Source: Tannerellaceae bacterium (lineage in GTDB: Bacteria; Bacteroidota; Bacteroidia; Bacteroidales; Tannerellaceae). From it: a stretch of 14,068 nucleotides of DNA. Below the pieces are notes generated by a model. It was not told where the DNA came from. It searched no databases and worked only from the letters and a program-made list of their open reading frames with translations. The stretch spans positions 1 through 14,068 of the forward strand of contig JAIRYL010000042.1 in the NCBI GenBank assembly GCA_031267775.1, written 5' to 3'. Shown piece after piece: positions 8,625 through 13,952 of the stretch. Position 1 is the first letter of the stretch. The number at the start of each line of letters is the position of its first letter. The position numbers and the translations under genes were made by a program.

Positions 8625-9956
8625 TCAAAAAGAATAAGCCAGGCCTATCGAGGGGGTGAAGGCGCGAATTTTGTAATGCCCTTCAAACACTCTGGGCTGC
8701 CGGGTGACGGGGCTTACGTCGGTATACGACCCGTCGCGCCCAAAGCCGGTAACATACGAGAGAGCCAGGTCGACAGACAGGTTGCTTAGCGGACGGAAAC
8801 TGAATCCGGCCGTCGTACCCAGTTTGTTCATGCTGGGCGTTTCCGGGTTTAAGAACGCATCTTTAACGGGCGATTCGTCCAGGTAAAAGCCCAGCCGAAG
8901 GTCTAACCGGTCTGTGGCCGCCCATTCGCCGCCTATCCGGTAGATCCGGCTGTTTTTATAATTCTTGGACGCCGTCAGGCTGTATCCCTTCAAGCCTTCC
9001 TGCCAGAACTGCACGTTTAGCTCCTTGTAAGCGCCCCAGCCCACAAACTGAACCTCGCCCGAAAGAATAAGCCTGTCTGCCGGTTTGTAGCTGACGCCCA
9101 CATGCAGGTTGGAAGGCAAGGGCAATTCGGCCTCGAACGTACCCTGATCCAGCGGAGGAATCATAGCGCCCAGTATCGGCCTCAGTTCCACCTCGTTGGC
9201 GTACGACAGCAGGGCGGCGCCTTCGGGCACTTTCATCTTTACTTCCGAGCGATACGAAACGCCCGCCGTAAGCCGGTCGGTCAGGTCGTACATAACCCCA
9301 ACGTTGAATCCCGCCCGCACGCCGGCGTTGCCCGACAGCGTAGCGCTTACGGGGGTAATATCCCTGTATTTATCGGCCAGAGGCTTCAAGCCCGGATTTG
9401 CCACAGCCGCCGCCGCCAGATCGTCCGACGAAATAAGGGCGCGACTTAACGAAAAGTCGCCAAACATCAGCGCCACGCCGGCTCCCAGGCTCAGGCGGTC
9501 GCCTATCTTAAAGGCTACCGCAGGCTGAATGGAGAATGATTTGAGCGAAATATCCTGGATAAGATGAGAACCCGCCCAGTTTTTACCCCAGTCCATGGCG
9601 CTGCCGTATGGATTGGTAACGCTTATGCCGGCCGACATAAAATCGTATACCTTAAAGCCGGCATAGAAATAAAGGGGCGTGCTGGCCCCGTTGTCCGGCT
9701 TGTGCCTGTAAGCCCCGTTTGTATATTCGCCGCTGGAAAACACGCCGGATATACCGGCCGACAAATCCAGCGTTTTATCTAAAAAACCCAGTCCGGCCGG
9801 ATTAAAGTGCATACTTTCGGCGCCCAGTTTCATGGCTGCGCCCACGTGCCCCATACCGGCCTGACGGGCGCTTTGCGAATTTACCTGATAACCTTCGGCT
9901 GCCGTATACGACAGGGGGAGCATGGCGGCGCATGCTAAAATAATACTCTTCTTCAT
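8625..9956 (-). CDS. Outer-membrane transport protein, OMPP1/FadL/TodX family
   Basis: Predicted 443-residue outer-membrane beta-barrel of the FadL type, which takes up hydrophobic compounds such as long-chain fatty acids. I place the start at the ATG at 9956, which gives a clear Sec signal peptide (MKKSIILACAAMLPLSYTAA, cleavage before EGYQVN). The frame stays open a further 96 codons upstream, but that stretch looks untranslated. After cleavage the N-terminus has SARQAGMGHVGAAMKLGAES and the family's asparagine-proline motif HFNPAGLGFLD, which forms the N-terminal hatch. The rest alternates polar and aromatic strands typical of a barrel and ends in AYSF, with the terminal phenylalanine used by the BAM machinery. 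A TATATTTG -7 box lies about 60 bp upstream, and a purine-rich AAAGAAAG precedes the ATG. It converges with the acyl-CoA synthetase gene. The substrate is inferred from the family only. Confidence 0.9.
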   Translation of the reverse strand: MKKSIILACAAMLPLSYTAAEGYQVNSQSARQAGMGHVGAAMKLGAESMHFNPAGLGFLDKTLDLSAGISGVFSSGEYTNGAYRHKPDNGASTPLYFYAGFKVYDFMSAGISVTNPYGSAMDWGKNWAGSHLIQDISLKSFSIQPAVAFKIGDRLSLGAGVALMFGDFSLSRALISSDDLAAAAVANPGLKPLADKYRDITPVSATLSGNAGVRAGFNVGVMYDLTDRLTAGVSYRSEVKMKVPEGAALLSYANEVELRPILGAMIPPLDQGTFEAELPLPSNLHVGVSYKPADRLILSGEVQFVGWGAYKELNVQFWQEGLKGYSLTASKNYKNSRIYRIGGEWAATDRLDLRLGFYLDESPVKDAFLNPETPSMNKLGTTAGFSFRPLSNLSVDLALSYVTGFGRDGSYTDVSPVTRQPRVFEGHYKIRAFTPSIGLAYSF

Positions 9957-10015
9957 ACTTTCTTTATTAGTTAATAACACGCTTAACAATTTTTTTAATC
10001 TACTGAAAACGGCAG

Positions 10016-10048
10016 CAAATATACAGGATAAAACCGGAATATCACACA
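10016..10048 (-). promoter_or_regulatory. Bacteroides-type promoter for the FadL-like gene
   Basis: On the minus strand TATATTTG (10016-10023) matches the TAnnTTTG -7 consensus. TGTG at 10045-10048 is a three-of-four match to the -33 TTTG box, 21 bp away. The predicted leader before the ATG at 9956 is about 50 nt and AT-rich. The rest of the 9957-10211 gap shows no other feature I can support. Confidence 0.5.
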
Positions 10049-10200
10049 CGCGAAGCAAAATGAGCCGCAACCCTCCCGGCAGGGATATACGGAACGGTAA
10101 CGGCCTGAAAATACCTTGTTTCGGGGATAATGGATAACAAAATATTTGCCTAACTTCGTAGACGTCAGCAACGCCGGCGAACGGCCGCTGATTAATTAAA

Positions 10201-10212
10201 CAAACAAACAAA
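10201..10212 (+). repeat. (CAAA)3 simple repeat at the start codon
   Basis: Three CAAA tetranucleotides abut the ATG of the Sel1-repeat gene, in the place where a ribosome binding site would be. Slippage here would alter the leader, not the reading frame, if the ATG at 10212 is used. Confidence 0.6.
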
Positions 10213-11081
10213 TGGAAACGTATGTAAAACAAATGCAACAGCACGGGCGAGTAATGGAGGCGGAAACCATTTTAAAAAACGGGGCGAGTGTGAAATGCCG
10301 GACAAGGCGGACGGGATTCTTTTCAGGAGCGCTCTTAGTGGCGCTCTTCCTGCTGCAGGGATGTTCCGGCTTTGTCCCCATAGACATTGACGGGCAAAAT
10401 GTGGAAGAACTCGTTTTGCTCGAAGTAAACAAACAGTTAGACCGCGCTGTTAAAGGAGTCGTTATTACGCACTATGAACAGAGCAGCATCTATACGCCGA
10501 CCGAATCCTTTGAAGCGACTCTTCAAAAATACGCGGACAAGGGCGCTACCCTGCATCCCGGCTTAACATACCACGTAAGTTATCCGGCAGGCATGTTCTC
10601 TACTGCCTACGCGCAATGCAGCGCCATGGCCTATTCCATAATAAAGGATGGAAAGCTGTGCGGATGCGGCGTGGTTTTCTCAAACGCGCTCGAATACGCG
10701 TGGAAAAAAACGTGGATTGTAGGCAATCATTCCATATACCAACGCATATATATGCGTATCGCGTTTCTCGTAGTACTCATGTTCGTCGTAATTCCGTGGA
10801 TTTTCAAATTTTTGAAGCCGCTGATCTATGTTTTCGGAGGAGGCGGTAGCGTTTATCAGGGGGGCTTTGGAAGAGACGCCTTTCTGGAAGATATGGCCAG
10901 AGCCCAAAACGGCGACGTACATGCTATGGTAAACGTAGGTTTGGCCTACTGGAGAGGCGACGGCGTAGGGCGCGATTTATCGCAAACCGAGTACTGGCTT
11001 ACCCGCGCGCATACATTGGGCGACCCTCACGCCTGGCTGATGCTCCAGCGGATATTAGCCAATCCCGGCAAACTGTTTTAG
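10212..11081 (+). CDS. Unrecognised membrane protein with lipobox-like motif and C-terminal Sel1-like repeat
   Basis: I do not recognise the protein as a whole. From the ATG at 10212 it has 289 residues. A hydrophobic segment at 34-50 ends in LLQGC (C51), which looks like a lipoprotein lipobox but sits unusually far from the N-terminus. A GTG at 10290 would give a normal lipoprotein precursor (MKCRTRRTGFFSGALLVALF, then LLQGC), and an ATG at 10254 is a third option. Residues 52-178 form a putative extracytoplasmic domain with cysteines at 136, 150 and 152. A second hydrophobic segment follows at about 181-207 (MRIAFLVVLMFVVIPW), then a glycine-rich hinge and one full Sel1-like repeat (about 233-268, AMVNVGLAYWRGDGVGRD) with the start of another. 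Sel1 repeats are helical protein-interaction modules. The leader is A-rich with a CAAA tetranucleotide repeat and no Shine-Dalgarno sequence. A terminator follows, so the gene is probably monocistronic. Confidence 0.75.
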   Translation: METYVKQMQQHGRVMEAETILKNGASVKCRTRRTGFFSGALLVALFLLQGCSGFVPIDIDGQNVEELVLLEVNKQLDRAVKGVVITHYEQSSIYTPTESFEATLQKYADKGATLHPGLTYHVSYPAGMFSTAYAQCSAMAYSIIKDGKLCGCGVVFSNALEYAWKKTWIVGNHSIYQRIYMRIAFLVVLMFVVIPWIFKFLKPLIYVFGGGGSVYQGGFGRDAFLEDMARAQNGDVHAMVNVGLAYWRGDGVGRDLSQTEYWLTRAHTLGDPHAWLMLQRILANPGKLF

Positions 11082-11103
11082 ACGCCCCCCCGCAAACCCC
11101 CGC

Positions 11104-11131
11104 AAAAACCCGCAAAACGCGGGTTTTTTTT
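11104..11131 (+). terminator. Intrinsic terminator after the Sel1-repeat gene
   Basis: AAAAACCCGC (11104-11113) pairs with GCGGGTTTTT (11119-11128) around the 5-base loop AAAAC, followed by continuing T's to 11131. It is 22 bp after the stop codon. The surrounding bases are C-rich with no other signal. Confidence 0.85.
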
Positions 11132-11162
11132 CCGCCCCCCTTCGCCCCCCGCTTTTTTTACC

Positions 11163-11170
11163 TACCTTTG
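11163..11170 (+). promoter_or_regulatory. Bacteroides-type -7 box for the YitT-family gene
   Basis: TACCTTTG is a full -7 consensus match, 32 bp before the ATG at 11203. It shares the longer context CCTACCTTTGC with the mfd promoter. No TTTG is found at the -33 position, where the DNA is C-rich and next to the preceding terminator. Confidence 0.55.
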
Positions 11171-11202
11171 CCCCTTTAACAAACCAAACTGTCCAGTACA
11201 TC

Positions 11203-12102
11203 ATGACGCTAAAACAACCGGTATCCGCCCCGCCCGCGCTCAGGCAAACAGTCGCCGACTATTCATTAATCGTCGCCGGCGCCTTCCTGCAGGCGCTAAG
11301 CTACGTCGTATTTCTCGCCCCCTACAAAATCGTTCCCGGAGGGATATACGGCGTCTCCATCGTCATACATTACCTTACGCAGGGACTCTTTCCCCTTTTC
11401 CCCCACGGCCTGCCCCTGGGCGCTACGGCGCTATGCTTTAACATACCCCTGCTGATACTGGCCATCAAAAAGCTGGGCCTGTCCTCCGGCCCCAAAACAA
11501 TCGTCACATTCCTGCTCATCTCCATCTTTACCGACGCCCTCTCGCTCCTGCCCGGCGACGCCCCTCTGATAGAAAACGACCGCTTCATAGCCTGCTTCTA
11601 CGGCGGCGCTATCCTGGGACTGGGCGTAACCTGCGTATTCAGAGCGCGCAGCGCCAGCGCCGGCACCGACGTGCTGGCACGAGTCGTAGCCCTCGACACA
11701 AACATCAAGGTAAGCAATACCATTATTCTGCTCGATTCCGCCGTCGTACTGCTCGGCCTGCTGGTCTTTCAAGACTGGATTGTGCCATTATACTCCTGGT
11801 TCACCATCTTTGTATACGGAAAAGTAGTAGACATGTTCCAAACCGAAAACCCAAACCGCGCCGTCTTCATCGTCTCCGCCAAAACGCAGGAAATCAAAAC
11901 CCTCATAGTAAACAAAATGGGCATGAAAGGAACATTCCTCCACGGCAGAGGCATGTACGAAGGCAAAGAAAAAGAAATCATATTCACAATAGCCGAACGC
12001 AAAGACCTCCCGCGCCTCAAAAACGAAATAAAAGAAATAGACCCAACAGCCTTCGTCTCCACCATGCACGCCAGCAAAGACTCCCCCCCGCCAGGCATTT
12101 AA
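11203..12102 (+). CDS. YitT family membrane protein (DUF161/DUF2179)
   Basis: Predicted inner-membrane protein of the YitT family, whose biochemical role is not established. The 299 residues show the family layout. There are five or so hydrophobic segments (about 19-39, 74-89, 98-116, 128-146, 173-205), with the conserved loop APYKIVPGGIYGVSIVIHY (39-57) and the SASAGTDVLARVV motif (150-162). A soluble C-terminal DUF2179 domain (about 218-290) follows, with RAVFIVSAKTQEI, GMKGTFLHGRGMYEGKEK and IKEIDPTAFVSTMHA. The start is the ATG at 11203, after a -7 box and a C/A-rich leader without a clear Shine-Dalgarno sequence. Codons end in C far more often than in mfd or the HTCS gene, giving this gene a different look from the left half of the window. 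It is last before a long non-coding region and is probably monocistronic. Confidence 0.92.
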   Translation: MTLKQPVSAPPALRQTVADYSLIVAGAFLQALSYVVFLAPYKIVPGGIYGVSIVIHYLTQGLFPLFPHGLPLGATALCFNIPLLILAIKKLGLSSGPKTIVTFLLISIFTDALSLLPGDAPLIENDRFIACFYGGAILGLGVTCVFRARSASAGTDVLARVVALDTNIKVSNTIILLDSAVVLLGLLVFQDWIVPLYSWFTIFVYGKVVDMFQTENPNRAVFIVSAKTQEIKTLIVNKMGMKGTFLHGRGMYEGKEKEIIFTIAERKDLPRLKNEIKEIDPTAFVSTMHASKDSPPPGI

Positions 12103-12137
12103 AAATTAAAAATTAAGAATTAAAAATTAAAAATTAA
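12103..12137 (+). repeat. Heptanucleotide tandem array, AAATTAA x5
   Basis: Five consecutive 7-bp units (AAATTAA, one with a leading G) begin directly after the YitT-family stop codon. Written in another phase the unit is AATTAAA, which matches the other heptamer arrays here at AATT plus three variable bases. Confidence 0.85.
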
Positions 12138-12177
12138 AATAAATCGAACGAACTCCCCCTGCAAGAAGCCTCTTCTC

Positions 12178-12210
12178 CCCCCAATCGCTACGCTTCATTG
12201 GGGGTTATTT
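12178..12210 (+). terminator. Probable terminator hairpin after the YitT-family gene
   Basis: CCCCCAAT (12178-12185) pairs perfectly with ATTGGGGG (12197-12204) around an 11-base loop, followed by TTATTTATATT. It lies 75 bp after the stop codon. The T-tract is interrupted, so termination may be moderate. Confidence 0.6.
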
Positions 12211-12215
12211 ATATT

Positions 12216-12230
12216 CAGACCTGCGGTCTG
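12216..12230. repeat. Small perfect inverted repeat
   Basis: CAGACC (12216-12221) and GGTCTG (12225-12230) flank the loop TGC. It may extend the preceding terminator or be a separate short hairpin. No partner protein can be suggested. Confidence 0.5.
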
Positions 12231-12270
12231 CCAGGCTGTACCCCCTGCAAGAAGCGCCTGATTTTGCTAA

Positions 12271-12305
12271 TTCTCCATTCTCCATTCTCCATTCTCAATT
12301 CTCAA
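12271..12305 (+). repeat. Heptanucleotide tandem array, TTCTCCA/TTCTCAA x5
   Basis: Three TTCTCCA units are followed by two TTCTCAA units, then a degenerate TTCAATTT. In the AATT phase the later units read AATTCTC. Confidence 0.85.
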
Positions 12306-12345
12306 TTCAATTTGGGCGCGCCCCCCCTCCCTGTGGTCGGGCGGT

Positions 12346-12410
12346 CGGGCTATCCGCTGCAAGTCCTCTCTCCCTCCGCTGCGCTCCGCTCGTTGCGGGC
12401 TATCCGCTGC
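12346..12410 (+). repeat. 15-bp direct repeat pair in GC-rich DNA
   Basis: CGGGCTATCCGCTGC occurs at 12346-12360 and 12396-12410, exactly 50 bp apart. The segment is pyrimidine- and CG-rich (CTCCGCTGCGCTCCGCTCG) and has the look of a dispersed intergenic repeat, not of coding sequence. Confidence 0.75.
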
Positions 12411-12413
12411 TAT

Positions 12414-12546
12414 CCCTCGCGCGTCGCGCCCCCTGCGGCGTCGCTCAAAGGCTCGCGCTTCGCCCATCGCCGCCCAAACGCGCGGGGAAGGAGACGCGGG
12501 AGAAGGAGACGCGGGGAAGGAGACGCAAAGCATTGCGTCTCTACGC
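12414..12546 (+). repeat. GC-rich composite repeat, left inverted arm
   Basis: Bases 12414-12463 (CCCTCGCGCGTCGCGCC onward, core GCTCAAAGGCTCGCGCTTCG) are the reverse complement of 14019-14068, with 48 of 50 positions identical by eye. Then come three tandem 14-15-bp units (GGGGAAGGAGACGC, 12484-12526). A 9-bp-stem hairpin follows, GAGACGCAA (12520-12528) with TTGCGTCTC (12533-12541), continuing into CTACGCG. The same hairpin, inverted, opens the right arm at 13953. Order and orientation of the two landmarks agree, so this is one composite element present twice in opposite directions. Confidence 0.8.
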
Positions 12547-12556
12547 GCGCGCGCGC
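12544..12556. repeat. Alternating CG run
   Basis: Thirteen bases of strictly alternating C and G follow the hairpin of the left arm. Such runs can adopt Z-DNA under supercoiling; nothing else can be said. Confidence 0.6.
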
Positions 12557-12561
12557 TTTTT

Positions 12562-12589
12562 AATTATCAATTATCAATTATCAATTATC
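12562..12589 (+). repeat. Heptanucleotide tandem array, AATTATC x4
   Basis: Four perfect AATTATC units are followed by AATTTAATTGA. It lies between the left GC-rich arm and the first 22-bp-array module. Confidence 0.88.
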
Positions 12590-12601
12590 AATTTAATTGA
12601 G

Positions 12602-13020
12602 GAGCGTTTTTCGCAGAAACAGCGCGCGCCTAAATTCCCGTAAATGCGCGCGTAAAATTCCACAGGCAAGGAAATATATTTTCACAGGCGCGCACGTAAA
12701 TTTTCACAGGCAAGGAAATATATTTTCACAGGCACGCGCGTAAATTTCCATAGGCACGCGCGTAAAATTTCATAGGCAAGAAAATATATTTTTCACATGC
12801 GCCGCATAAAATTTCATAGGCAAGAAAATTTATTTTCATAGGCAAGAAAATTTATTTCCATAGGCAAAGAAATTTATTTCCACAGGCAAGGAAATTTGAA
12901 GGGCGTCTAATCCGCCAAAAAACACGTAATAAGCCGCCGGTCAGGCATTCCCTGCGCGCGCGATCATCGGCTATCAGTAAAGAAAAAAAGAAAGCCGTTC
13001 GGAAAAACGTTGCCCGCCGA
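12602..13020 (+). repeat. Non-coding module, copy 0 (most diverged)
   Basis: This is the first of three tandem modules. The left flank (12602-12622, core TTTTCGCAGAAACAG) matches the left flanks at 13043 and 13527. The centre is the 22-bp array at 12661-12897. The right flank (about 12900-13000) aligns with the later right flanks through CCGCCAAAAAACACG, GCCGCCGGTCAGGC, TGCGCGCGC and a purine-rich AAAGAAAAAAAG. It lacks the AT palindrome and T-rich tail of the other copies. No reading frame of merit crosses it. Its end (about 13020) is an estimate. Confidence 0.75.
12661..12897 (+). repeat. 22-bp tandem array, ten units plus a partial
   Basis: Units start at 12661, 12683, 12705, 12727, 12749, 12771, 12794, 12815, 12837, 12859 and 12881 (partial). 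Eight of the ten full units are exactly 22 bp; one is 23 and one 21. Each begins CAyAGGC (CACATGC in one). Two types occur: type A continues AAGrAAATwTATTTy and type B continues rCGCrCGTAAATTTy. The order is A B A B B A B' A A A A. Units are contiguous, with no unique spacers, so it is not a CRISPR array. Confidence 0.9.
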
Positions 13021-13029
13021 GAGAAAATT

Positions 13030-13410
13030 CCCGCGCGAAAGGGAGCGCTTTTCGCAGAAACAGACTGCGTTTAAATTTTCATAACTACCCGTCTAAAAAC
13101 ACACAGTATGTTTTTAAAATTACATACTTATGTTTTTGAAAAATCATACTGTGTTTTTTGAAAAACACAGTGTGTTTTTTTGAGGAGTCTTTTACCCGCC
13201 AAAAAATACGCGCCAGGCCGTCGGCCAGGCGCTCCTTGCGCGCGCTTGACTGCCGACTGTCTTCTACAAAAAAAAATCAGTCGGGGGAGGATCATCTCTC
13301 TACGGGAACGGAAAAGGGAAACTTTTGAGACGCTCTCCTACATATATATATATATGTATATGTATTGTCCGGTTTTTTTTGATAATCGAGGCAGGTTTTC
13401 TTTAGGCAGC
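13030..13410 (+). repeat. Non-coding module, copy 1
   Basis: Second module. The left flank, from CCCGCGC at 13030, includes a 33-base stretch from 13043 identical to copy 2, with the small hairpin CGCAG-AAACAGA-CTGCG (13053-13069), and ends TACCCGTCTAAAAA. The central array is at 13095-13181. The right flank includes TCTTTTACCCGCC, TACGCGCC, GTCGGCCAGGCGCTCC, TGCGCGCGCTTGACTGCCGA and CTACGGGAACGGAAAA. The tail has a 20-bp perfect AT palindrome (13339-13358, TACATAT...ATATGTA), GTCCGGTTTTTTTTGAT and GGTTTTCTTTAGGC. A GC-rich hairpin lies at 13210-13232 (GCGCC A GGCC / GGCC A GGCGC). Confidence 0.85.
13095..13181 (+). repeat. Tandem array of about 22 bp in copy 1, four units
   Basis: Units are at 13095-13115, 13116-13138, 13139-13160 and 13161-13181 (21, 23, 22 and 21 bp). 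Each runs from an A-tract through an ACATACTTATG or CACAGTGTG core to a T-tract. The last unit is a near-perfect palindrome (AAAAACAC AGT GTGTTTTT). Confidence 0.8.
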
Positions 13411-13416
13411 TCGGCG

Positions 13417-13449
13417 CGACGCTCCGCTCAAAGGCTCGCCCTTCGCCCT
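13417..13449 (+). repeat. Partial copy of the GC-rich repeat core
   Basis: GCTCCGCTCAAAGGCTCGCC and the following CTTCGCCC resemble the left-arm core at 12436-12465 in the same orientation. It sits between module copies 1 and 2. The rest of the spacer (13450-13513) is C-rich with no recognisable feature. Confidence 0.65.
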
Positions 13450-13579
13450 TCGCCTCCCGTCCAAAGAACCTGTTTCCACTTTCCCTTCGCCCCCCCCGAT
13501 ACGGCCGGACATGCCCGCGCAAAAGAGAGCGCTTTTCGCAGAAACAGACTGCGTTTAAAATTACATGAATACCCGTCTA

Positions 13580-13690
13580 AAAAATCTTACTTATGTTTTT
13601 AGAAAATCTTACTCATGATTTTAAAAAATCTTACTTATGATTTTGAAAAATCTTACTTATAATTTTAAAAAATCTTACTTATGTTTTTTT
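13580..13690 (+). repeat. 22-bp tandem array in copy 2, five units
   Basis: Units are at 13580, 13602, 13624, 13646 and 13668, four of exactly 22 bp and the last of 23 bp. The common part is AAAAATCTTACTTATG, followed by a T-tract. It is related to the copy 1 unit but far more uniform, and clearly different from the copy 0 unit. Confidence 0.9.
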
Positions 13691-13812
13691 GAGAGGTCTT
13701 TTACCCGCCCAAAAATACGCGCCGAACCGTCGGCCAGGCGCTCCTTGCGCGCGCTTGACTGCCGACTGTCTTTTACAAAAAAAAATCAGTCTGGGGGGGA
13801 TCGTCTCTCTAC

Positions 13813-13860
13813 GGGAACGGAAAAGGGAACGAAAAAGGGAACGGAAAAGGGAACGGAAAA
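13813..13860 (+). repeat. 12-bp tandem repeat, GGGAACGGAAAA x4
   Basis: Four contiguous units with a single mismatch (the second has GAAAAA in place of GGAAAA). Copy 1 has one unit at the matching place, so this is a local expansion by slippage or unequal exchange. Confidence 0.9.
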
Positions 13861-13952
13861 GGACGACCACATGGGTCGCCCCTACATATATATATATATA
13901 TATGTATGGTCCGGTTTTTTTTGATGATCGGGGCGGGTTTTCTTTAGGCGGC

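Larger units (their letters stand above)
12155..12255 (+). repeat. 15-bp direct repeat pair
   Basis: CCCCCTGCAAGAAGC occurs at 12155-12169 and again at 12241-12255, 86 bp apart, enclosing the hairpins at 12178-12204 and 12216-12230. The pair suggests duplication of a small segment or a dispersed genomic repeat. Confidence 0.8.
13514..13952 (+). repeat. Non-coding module, copy 2
   Basis: Third module, very similar to copy 1. The left flank begins CCCGCGC at 13514 and holds the same CGCAG/CTGCG hairpin (13537-13553). The 22-bp array is at 13580-13690. The right flank matches copy 1 nearly base for base through GCGCTCCTTGCGCGCGCTTG. It then differs by expansions: four 12-bp GGGAACGGAAAA units (13813-13860) against one in copy 1, an added hairpin (GG-CGACC 13861-13868 with GGTCG-CC 13874-13881), and a 24-bp AT palindrome (13883-13906) against 20 bp. 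The tail GTCCGGTTTTTTTTGAT and GGTTTTCTTTAGGC is shared. Confidence 0.87.

Noticed and set aside
9957..10244. 96-codon upstream extension of the FadL-like frame
   Set aside because: It precedes a clear signal peptide, contains the predicted promoter, and would bury the signal sequence.
11431..11772. Antisense open frame within the YitT-family gene
   Set aside because: Shadow frame; the plus-strand protein has clear family motifs and membrane segments throughout.
12216..12230. Candidate operator palindrome
   Set aside because: Perfect but very short and downstream of a gene; more simply part of the terminator region.
12198..12563. 121-codon open frame and its antisense partner
   Set aside because: Arginine-rich low-complexity product from GC-rich dispersed repeats that recur inverted at the window end; not gene-like.
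12661..12897. Possible CRISPR array
   Set aside because: The 22-bp units are contiguous tandem repeats with no unique spacers, and no cas gene is in the window.
13180..13602. 140-codon open frame
   Set aside because: It spans the AT palindrome (giving a YIYIYMYMY run) and GC-rich repeats, has no recognisable domain and crosses module boundaries; an artefact of repeat DNA.
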